A DNA stretch of 64,000 nt from Cymodocea nodosa. Taxonomy: Eukaryota; Streptophyta; Magnoliopsida; Alismatales; Cymodoceaceae. The stretch is taken from NCBI GenBank assembly GCA_036874045.1, contig CM072339.1, positions 379,501 through 443,500 on the forward strand, in the 5' to 3' direction. Each line of letters starts with the position of its first letter. Position 1 is the stretch's first letter. Both the position numbers and the translations under genes were made by a program. The notes under the pieces were generated by a model. That model ran no database searches, had not been told where the DNA came from, and saw only the letters and a program-made list of their open reading frames with translations. This document shows positions 56,301 to 64,000 of this stretch, piece after piece.

Positions 56301-57447
56301 GAAGTCAATATATGGTTTAAAACAAGCATCTAGACAATGGTATCATAAGTTTCATGATATAATTATCAAAATGGGATTTGTTTCAAACAGATTAGATTAC
56401 TGTGTATATGTCAGGAATAGTGGGAGTAACTTCATTATATTATCCTTGTATGTGGATGACATTTTACTTGCTGGAAATAATGCTGACATGTTGAATGAAA
56501 CAAAGGAAGAACTTAGTAGAAAATTTGAAATGAAGGACATGGGGGAAGCATTCTATGTTCTTGGAATTCAGATCTTAAGAGATCGAAAATCTAGAACATT
56601 GAGTATAAATCAGGAAAGATACCTGCAAATGGTGTTAAAAAGGTTTGGAATGGACAATTGTTCCTCAGCTCCCACACCTTATATTTTAGGGAAAAAGTTA
56701 AGTAAGGACCAATGTCTTAGGAAAGGGAAGGAACCTTTAAGAGCACATTATGCCCAAGTGGTTGGAAGTTTGATGTATGCTATGTTGTGTACAAGACCAG
56801 ACTTGGCATATGCTGTAAGTATTGTGAGTAGGTATCAAAGTAATCCCGAAACAAAACATTGGGAAGCTGTCAAAAGAATTTTGAAATATATAAAAGGAAC
56901 TTTGCACCATAAATTGACTTATCAAGCAGATGAGCTTGAAGTGCTTGGTTATACAGATGCAGATTTAGGTGATGACAAAGATGATGGGAAGTTTACTTCA
57001 AGACATGTATTCATCTTTGGAGGGGCAGCCATATCTTGGGGAAGTAAGAAGCAAGGGTGTGTAGCAAAATACACACAGGAAGCTGAATATGTTGCCTGTA
57101 GTGCAGCCGCATCACATGCAATTTGGATCAGAAGATTCATAAATGATTTGAATCTAAACTTAATAAATGGTCCAATAGAAATGTATTGTGATAACCAAGC
57201 AGCAATAAATCTTGTATATAGTGGTGCAAATACAACAAAATGACAGCATATAAACATACATTATCACTATACTCGTGATATTGTAGGAAATGGGGAAATA
57301 AAATTGAGTTATATCACTACATAAGATATGATAGGTGATCCTTTGACAAAAGGAATACTAGCGGAAAAGTACATTAAGTTTGTAAACTTAATGAGATTAA
57401 TGAACATTTATATGGATAATGGAAACGGAGAACATTCTCACGAGTAA
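53358..57447 (+). pseudogene. Copia Gag-Pol polyprotein, broken
   Basis: Gag starts at 53358 (MASKMFTTELERMDKLNGVN). An in-frame TAG interrupts it at 53691-53693. The same frame then carries the zinc knuckle CHACGQFGHFRAYC, the protease active site WWVDSGATRHI, the integrase HHCC finger (CHSRLVH...CQHC) and the integrase core (HSDVCGPL, FIDDFSRYAYIY). Two more TAGs at 54978 and 54999 follow, then [11 protein letters not shown] and [16 protein letters not shown] frameshift near 55531-55553 separates integrase from reverse transcriptase ([41 protein letters not shown]) and RNase H ([28 protein letters not shown]). Stops at 57241 and 57322 break the tail, which ends at 57447. All catalytic motifs survive, so decay is moderate. 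Integrase before reverse transcriptase proves Copia, not Gypsy. Confidence 0.92.
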
Positions 57448-57530
57448 TGGAAAATTGAAATTGTGCTACCTACGAGTAGTGGGAGCGGAATTAAAAAGAA
57501 TATAGTTGATCTTTGTGACCAAGTAGGAGA

Positions 57531-57559
57531 TGTTAGAATTGGTCAAAAAGACCAAATTA
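57531..57559 (+). repeat. 3' LTR fragment (29 bp) of the Copia element
   Basis: TGTTAGAATTGGTCAAAAAG and nine more bases match the first 29 bases of the 5' LTR with two differences. The match then stops abruptly and AATC plus the flanking 40-bp repeat follows. Confidence 0.8.
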
Positions 57560-57563
57560 AATC

Positions 57564-57603
57564 TTTATGTAGGGTAATTTTTCTTGAAAAGCTAAAGCGA
57601 TTA
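57564..57603. repeat. Right copy of 40-bp direct repeat flanking the Copia element
   Basis: TTTATGTAGGGTAATTTTTC and the next 20 bases match 52631-52670 with two differences. This copy starts four bases after the truncated 3' LTR. Confidence 0.9.
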
Positions 57604-58224
57604 CTACCATCTAAGCCAATCATCCATGGAAGGAAAATGCTAATTAAATCTGTGACGTAAATAATACATCAATGCTTCTCGCATATTCTGAAAATATTAT
57701 ATTTCGTTTCATTTTTAGAATATCTCAAAAGTTGGGAATAACATGTGGAACATGGCACGGCTCAAAGAAATGCATTATCGAAAAGTGGATAAACATTCGA
57801 GAGAGATGCATACGTTTACCATGCAATCCTATCACGGATAAATATTTTCCATTTCTGAATAAATATATTGACAAAAAATCCTATGGCAAGCAACAAGTAG
57901 GGATTTTAATTAAAAAAATTACAGGCATCGCGTCATCCATGACATCAGTACAAACAAGATTCAACCTTTTTCCATAAATCTTATCCATGATTTCAAGTTC
58001 CTTTCCAAGGGTATGACGTCGTTAATTTCTGGAGGTCGATCATATTATCGCCGGCTCAGCGTACGACAATGCAGGTGAAACCTGCCTTCCAACCTCCACC
58101 ACCAACCAACGAGGAAAAGAAAATTAATAATTAAGAGCGTTATATATATATATATTTAGCAATCAATCAATCAGTACTCTTGACCGTGAAGATCGATACA
58201 ATGCAACAATAAAATAAAAATATT

Positions 58225-58257
<33 letters not shown>

Positions 58258-59785
58258 CATATACGTACACTTGATGACGTGGTGGCTTTCTTTTATGACA
58301 CGCACATTTAAAAATATATTTAGCATACTCTTTCTTTTCTATTCTACCATGGATTTACGTGTGTCAAAAATAAAATATCAACAACATTATTTTTAATTAA
58401 TTTAACTATTGCAACTAGTTAAAAAGATGAGCACAAGATTGGGTAGAATGGCGTGCTTGGCAATCCAAGCATGGGAAAGGCACATCATCCCCGTCACTCT
58501 TGATCACTCTCTTCTCTTCAAATTAACTAAAACAGTGCATGCACCATCGCAAATGGATTCACGCGCGTTGATGGGAACAAGTGGAGAAATGTTTTAAGTA
58601 CCGAAGGAAACTGGAAGAAGACGGATCGATTGCGGCGGGCAGCAGCTGCGGCTGTACAGTTTTCTTCTTTGACTTTGGGAAGGTAGACAAAGGGAGGAGG
58701 CCTCTGCTGACTTCCATGCATGCTTGTCGCCAAACACGTCACCGTGGCTGGCCCGCGTACCAGAGCGCGTGCGTCCATCGCGTGGTCTTTGGCGATGAAC
58801 ACGCCTTGGTGTCGATTGCAGTTTATAATAGCGCATGCGAGTTGGAAAGGGGGGGGGGACGGAAGATCAACGACTTGGTAAGCAAAGCAATGGATTCTTT
58901 GGATTTTTTTAAAATAACGATAATGATTCCAATGTTTATCAAAACTAATTTTTTTAAAAAATTTAAAAATTACCATCACTCATTGGTCAATTCAATTATT
59001 TTAACTGATTGAAAGCTAGGGAGTGTCGATACATTAGATTAGTTCGGGCCCAGGTCCAGTATGTTATCTTCGGCTCAATCTGGGCTGGGGGCCCAGGTCG
59101 ACTTGAGCCGTTAATGAGTAGGCCTAGACTCGTAAGAAAAGTAGGAAGAAATCGAGACGAGGAAGGGGAAGGGCCCTTGTAGCTTGAGTTGGGCTATTGC
59201 TCTTAACGTCTGGGATTTCAAATGTAGCTTGAGTTGTTGTTGTGATAGCAAAGAATACAGGCAGGCCCATTTGACAAGAAGTCTTGTATTTAAATACTAA
59301 TACTAACACTAGTAGTGACCTGCGTGTGGACGTGGTATCCTTCCCTTTTTATTCTTACAGTTACGGCGTGATCACCACAGTTCTTAATTAAGGTGCGTAC
59401 CACTCACTAGAACAGAAGGACATGCAAGCACACAGAAAAGCATGGCGTGACCGCATCGGGTGAGGTCTCTTTGGACGGGACATATTGCGATAAATGCTTC
59501 AAGAAAACAAATATATATAGTTATCGTGGTATACAGCAGTATAGTTTGGAGCTTTACCTGCACTGCACATGGGCGTTCATTATTGAGCACAGCAAGAAAA
59601 GCCATCATTCATACTGTGTCCTTGCCTTTTCCCCAATAATCACATGCAACTACTTGCTACTTGTCCGAGCACACTATTCATCGAACACCAACCCACTTGA
59701 TCGATGTACATGACAGAGATGGATACATAGTTCTGCCGACCGGCCAGCCTCGTGATCGATCTCATATATATATCTGTCTCATCAC

Positions 59786-59816
<31 letters not shown>

Positions 59817-59864
59817 TGAAAAAGCACTCAAGGCAATTAATTAAGCCTTCCTTCCCACAGGTAC
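57604..59864. other. Intergenic spacer
   Basis: No recognised gene. TA and CA/TA microsatellites lie at 58141-58155 and 58228-58256. 58560-58860 is GC-richer with overlapping open frames on both strands and no family match. 59040-59180 has several GGGCCC/GGCCC-containing elements. A 30-base C run lies at 59787-59816. Confidence 0.45.
59787..59816. repeat. 30-base C homopolymer
   Basis: An uninterrupted run of 30 C (30 G on the minus strand) preceded by CACA. Homopolymers of this length are rare for C/G in plant DNA, and sequencing length is unreliable here. It lies about 48 bases before a possible small gene. Confidence 0.9.
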
Positions 59865-60146
59865 ATGATCAGCTTCTTCGCGGTTCCCTGCCCACGTCCA
59901 TCAGCTGCCGGAGGCTGTCCGGCGACGGGGAGGATGCTCGAAACCGTTGCGAGTCGGGTCGCGAACGGGGTGGCGGACGTCTTCTTCGCATCCATGGAGA
60001 TGTTCTCCTGCATCAACGTTACCACCCACGACGACGGTTACGTTGAACCATTTATCAATGGCGAAGGGAATGATAAAGGTAGTGAAGATTTTGGTTCCGA
60101 ATTCTGCGGGAGGAGGAGGAGGAGTAGGAGGAGATGGGTCAAGTGA
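59865..60146 (+). CDS. Possible small gene, 93 residues, function unknown
   Basis: A single frame MISFFAVPCPRPSAAGG..., then GRMLETVASRVANGVADVFF, ASMEMFSCINVTTHDDGYVE and a charged end (GRRRRSRRRWVK). Codon choice is GC-rich at third positions across residues 5-60, unlike the surrounding DNA, and plausible AATAAA-like signals follow at about 60290. The MLETVASxVAxGxAxxFFASME phrase reminds me of small unnamed plant proteins, but I cannot place it. The start is the first ATG of the frame. It has no signal peptide or membrane span. It could also be a chance frame in a leader of the next gene. Confidence 0.42.
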   Translation: MISFFAVPCPRPSAAGGCPATGRMLETVASRVANGVADVFFASMEMFSCINVTTHDDGYVEPFINGEGNDKGSEDFGSEFCGRRRRSRRRWVK

Positions 60147-60729
60147 AAGAAGAACGAGATGTGGTCGCTAGCTAGCTATACATGGCTCGTTGTAGAAATT
60201 TTGTTCTGTGCTTAATTTAGTTTGATTTTAGAATGTTCACACCCAATCAATCTATATTTATGTTCTTTCTTCGCTCATACTTGTAACGATTAATAATAAA
60301 TTCGCGGTTTGAGTAGATGTCTCCGTTTTCTTCCAAATCAAATCCTCCTCTGCTCCACATCTAGCTGATTATTGCCAGCAGCAGAAAGAATTTAATCTTC
60401 AACTTCGTTGGAAATGGCCATGAATGGGGTTGTGGGGTCCACAACAAGGAGCGGTGAGGTTAACCGCCAACCTCCTATCTCCCTCCTTCCCGAGTTCCTG
60501 CCGACACTGCTCCGCTTGCCACCTCTACCATCATCCCGTGCGCGTGTCCTATTCCCCTCCATCGCCGCGGCGTTATCATAACGCTGAAGAGTATTACCTC
60601 TTGCCGGTCCAATCCACCGGCAGCCCTCACTCCATCGATCCCATCCGTTTCGTCTGTAAAAGCTGGCATACGCACCCAGATCTCAAGGGAGTAGCGGCGG
60701 CGATTGCAAGGGAATGCTCTTGGAATTTG
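60147..60729 (+). other. Spacer and probable 5' UTR of the DUF2045 gene
   Basis: Contains the probable 3' UTR of the preceding candidate and the CT-rich leader of the next gene. The frame is open back to 60424, but the sequence before 60730 (Pro/Ser/His-rich) has no resemblance to the family, so I treat it as untranslated. Confidence 0.5.
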
Positions 60730-63700
60730 ATGGGCGAGGGAGAAGAGGATGTGGAAGTCGAGATCTCGTCTGGGGATACCCCATCCAGGTGCGTATCCAA
60801 TTCGGATTCCTTCCTCCCTGTCGCTACTAGTTATTATTATATATGGTTTTTTTTTTTTTTCTATGGGGGAGTGATGATGTCGTTTTGCGTTTCGCGGAAC
60901 AGGTACGAGTTGTTGAGTATGGTGAGGAAGCACTCCGATTTCCTGAAGGAAGGGATGGTGAACGAGCAGGACGAATCAGACGTCGAGATGGACCAGCGGT
61001 TCTGGAACGAGATGCTGGATCTCTACTTTGTGAGGAGTAGGGAGTCCAAGGGAAGGCACGATGATGATCTTGTGTTCTTCGTTAGGAAATTGGTAATTAT
61101 CGGAAATAAAAAATTTGTGTGATCATGGTTCTGATTTGCGATGTGTTGGTGTCAGTCACTTGTGGTTTGGTGTTCGTTTTCTTTTTCTACAGGGTTTGCA
61201 CGGGTACGGGTTCAACGACGATATCCAGGATGTACCTCCGTACTTCGTGCGTAGATGGGCTTCCAAGGTAAAAAACAGGATACTCCTCCTTCATTTAAGC
61301 TGCTTTAGATCCTTGCACGATGGTTTTGATTTAGGCTGCTAGACATTGATGATGCACAAGCTTGAAATGGAACTTAAAAGTAGCTGTTTGGCTTAAGATG
61401 TAAGTGATTGATCAATAATTTGCAATCGTTCTTACTGGATTTGATTATAAATTGGCAGACCATCCTTGAATTTTGTTACTTGAAATTCAACTGCTCCTTT
61501 AAGTAATTGTTTAATGAATTATGTAAGATTGACATTTAGGCTTATTTAACCAACTGCAGTAATTCAATTGATCAAGAGTAATGGTACACAGCTCGCATCA
61601 GAGTTTAAATCTTGGTGAATGCAAAAGAAAAAACCACTACCATTATCAAAAAAACAATTAGGCTTATCTTTGTGGTTATCAAGATTCCTGTAGCTTGAAG
61701 CATTCGAATATACCGTTGCTTTTTGTGAAAATGTATGTTTTGGCTATGAACCTGTCATCTCCATGGCCTCTATTTTCAATTAGATTAGGGAGTTTGTGCC
61801 TGCCAGAGTTATGACACTTATTTCTCTCCATATTTTCCAGTTGGAAAAGGTTGTTGGTGAAAGTGTGGTTGAAGTGGATTGGAGGCGTTCATTCTACTTG
61901 AACTTGATTGCACACACCACTTTCACAGTAACAGTTGCCATTTGTAGGTATTGAGAAGAATCTTCTTGTATTATCTGAAATGACATGAGCAACATCCTTT
62001 CCATGTATTTGTGCTTAACATCAATAGATACTATGTAATATTTTTAGAAGGCTGGGTCTATGTGCCCATGCTCCTCTTTGACTAGTATCATTCATGACTC
62101 AATAATCACTTGATTAATTTCATTGACTGTTACATATTCACAGTGCACAATCATTACATAACCACCAAAGTGGAACAGATACTGCAATATCACCCATATA
62201 CAAGGTTAATCTGAGGATTCCATTTGTTTCTTAACTTTGTTAAACTTAAAGCATATACAATGAGCATTCTTGTTTTTGATTTCCATAGATTGTAAAGACT
62301 GTCTTTGCTTCCCCAAACCGTGTTAATTTCCATCTACATTCTAACAAGGTTTGTCTCAAACATCTCCTTGATGCCAGCTAATATGATTCTCTGTTGTTTT
62401 CTTTCTCAATGATTTATTTATTTACTTTTTTCCAGGAAGTAGAATCAGTTCATGCCTATCCAAACATCTGTTTTGCAATAGATGATTTTGATGACACTTT
62501 TGATGCAGTGGTAAATGATCTGATCCATACTCACAAAAGTTAAATCGAAGTTAATAAAATACTTTTATTGTAAATTTTTAACCACTGGAATAAAATTATT
62601 TTTAGTATATGGACTTGAATTCAAATCCAAGTAATTCTGATAGTTTATAGTTTAGAATTTAATGTTGTCATACCTTTGGGTTGGTCTTTTCTGAACTTTT
62701 ATCTTATTTTTCATTGGGAAATAAAGTTTAAATTTAGGTGGTATTCTTGAAGGTTGAAGTATTAAAATTTCTCAACTTCCAAGACTAATGCAGCAATGCT
62801 TGCTTTCCTTAGGTTTTGTCAGAAAAAGATCATTGCTATTGTGTTATACTCAATGCATATAGTGGAGCTGCATTTCCAGAAGACATGGGAACTGGTTGCA
62901 ATTACCCATCCAAGGAAAGCACAAACATTTCTTCCTCGGTGAACTTGCCGAAGGTATGTTTATTTTCAAAATATTTGGCACTGATGTAGAAACACTTATC
63001 ATCCTGGTTCTTTTGCATTTTTCACTTGTTTTGAGAGTCGATGATTCTTTGTGCTAGAAATTTTCCACTAGAAGATGCAAGGAACTTTTCTGTTATCTTC
63101 ATATCTAGGGTTCTACTCTAGAACTAGTTCTGTATTCCAGCTTGTCAATTAGCATCCTCCTGCCATTAAAATTTCTACCGATGTTTTAGAGTTATATACT
63201 TGTGTATGCAAACTCTGTACAGTAATCCCTTGTCCTCTCCATTGGTCCACCATCACACACATGTGTAAATTTATATGCAGTAGTCAGTAAACCCTTATAA
63301 CTTCTCTCAAACGTAAGGTTTGGATAAGAAATAGATAATTCATATTGATGTAAATGGCTTACATTACTGCAGATTACTCTCTTCTCGGGATTTGTAAGTT
63401 ATCTAATGGTTCATGAAGCCTATGATGGTGAGTTTCACAAGAGTTATATGATAATATTCCTTTTCCTATGTTTGAAGTGAAATGCTAGTTTGTAATGATT
63501 GAATGCACACTCTTTATGTATTAACTGAAGTATTCTCTGATATAAAAACATACGGTAGTGCTGACTTAGCTTGATCTAAATACATTTTAAAAGCACATGA
63601 TAAAAAATGAATTTACATGCTTATAAGTTTTCTTCTTTCATCACAGCTGGAAAATCTAGATTTGGAAGCCTTCTGTCGATTGGCAGCATTCCTCCAAAAA

Positions 63701-63769
63701 CTGACAAAATTTTCATGAAAGGTCCAGGAGGACGTGGAGAAGTTGAAGTAGCAGTTTCTGGTGTTGCGG
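60730..63769 (+). CDS. DUF2045 / KIAA0930-type protein, 5' part of gene
   Basis: A eukaryotic protein family of unknown biochemical role. Exons: 60730-60788, 60903-61092, 61193-61267, 61841-61947, 62144-62204, 62289-62348, 62436-62510, 62813-62953, 63373-63427 and 63647-63769, all in phase, giving 315 residues before the window ends. Family landmarks in order: RFWNEMLDLYF and DDDLVFFVRKL (about residues 50-80), VPPYFVRRW, VDWRRSFYLNLIAHT, VKTVFASPNRVNFH, YPNICFAIDDFDDTFDAV, CYCVILNAYSGAAFP, FSGFVSYLMVHEAYD and the glycine-rich MKGPGGRGEVEVAVSGVA. These parallel human KIAA0930 (FWTWMFSTYF, YPNIFFMIDSF, MKGPQGKGHAEMAVSRV). There is no signal peptide or clear membrane span. The start MGEGEEDVEVE gives an acidic N-terminus; an ATG at 60424 is in frame but less likely. 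The rest of the gene lies to the right. Confidence 0.88.
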
Positions 63770-64000
63770 GTAAGCTAATAATATTTCTTCTAGTCTCATG
63801 TATTAATCAGTTAATATTTATTGAAACTCAGAAATTTCATATTTTAAATAGATACTTCAATCATGGATGCAGCAGGATTATGTTTTATTTTGTAACTGAA
63901 TATTACTTAGAAAAGTCTACTTTTAGTTGGTAATTGGACCTATTTAGGATTTTTTCAAACAAGAACACCATTAGAAAATAACAACTGGGGACGACAACAA

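Larger units (their letters stand above)
52672..57559 (+). mobile_element. Decayed Ty1/Copia LTR retrotransposon with truncated 3' LTR
   Basis: The element shows the standard order: 5' LTR (52672-52863), primer-binding site, leader, gag, protease, integrase, reverse transcriptase, RNase H, polypurine tract AAGTAGGAGA (57521-57530), then the first 29 bases of a 3' LTR (57531-57559). The 5' and 3' LTR starts (TGTTRGAATTGGTC) differ at 2 of 29 positions, so the insertion is not very recent. Coding capacity is destroyed by in-frame stops and a frameshift. The right LTR is missing beyond base 29. 40-bp direct repeats flank the whole insertion. Confidence 0.9.

Noticed and set aside
58527-59012. 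Overlapping open frames of 143-150 residues on both strands
   Set aside because: Neither frame shows family resemblance or consistent codon bias; the openness comes from the GC-rich patch.

Overview
This is a stretch of plant nuclear DNA. It has intron-rich genes with GT-AG splicing, AT-rich spacers, decayed Copia retrotransposons, a SINE relic, and only plant-type protein families (ECA3 Ca2+ pump, GulLO, PUB30/31-type E3 ligase, VQ protein, ACR four-ACT-domain protein, phytosulfokine precursor). Several genes have GC-rich codon third positions while the spacers are AT-rich. I lean towards a monocot outside the grasses, but that is a weak inference. I see no bacterial, organellar or viral segment, no CRISPR array, no rRNA gene and no tRNA gene I could defend.

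Layout. 299-8187 (+) is the 3' part of an ECA3-type Ca2+-ATPase in nine exons; its largest intron holds a decayed Copia polyprotein. 9299-11919 (-) is a complete six-exon L-gulono-1,4-lactone oxidase-like gene, convergent with ECA3. 14531-15007 (-) is a single-exon small plant protein of unknown role. 22344-23690 (+) is an intronless U-box/ARM E3 ligase very close to Arabidopsis PUB31. 27391-28077 (+) is an intronless VQ-motif protein. 32291-34313 (-) is a six-exon ACR-type protein with four ACT domains. 38758-43078 (-) is a two-exon gene for a 58-residue single-span membrane protein, split by an intron of about 4.1 kb that carries a SINE relic. 49435-49802 (-) is a two-exon phytosulfokine precursor of 80 residues ending in the DYIYTQ signature. 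52672-57559 is a decayed Copia element with a short 5' LTR, a 3' LTR cut to 29 bp, and 40-bp direct repeats outside it. 59865-60146 (+) is a possible small gene. 60730-63769 (+) is the 5' part of a DUF2045 / KIAA0930-type gene that runs off the right edge.

The genes do not form an operon or a recognisable cluster. Each has its own promoter, and neighbours are unrelated in function. Most of the remaining DNA is repeat-derived or featureless AT-rich spacer.

I did not find an undescribed biological system. The points most worth checking are the two small genes split across introns (the 58-residue membrane protein and the phytosulfokine precursor), which short-ORF screens miss, and the unusual ends of the Copia insertion. 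Exon boundaries were worked out by hand from splice consensus, reading phase and family knowledge; no alignment or search was run.
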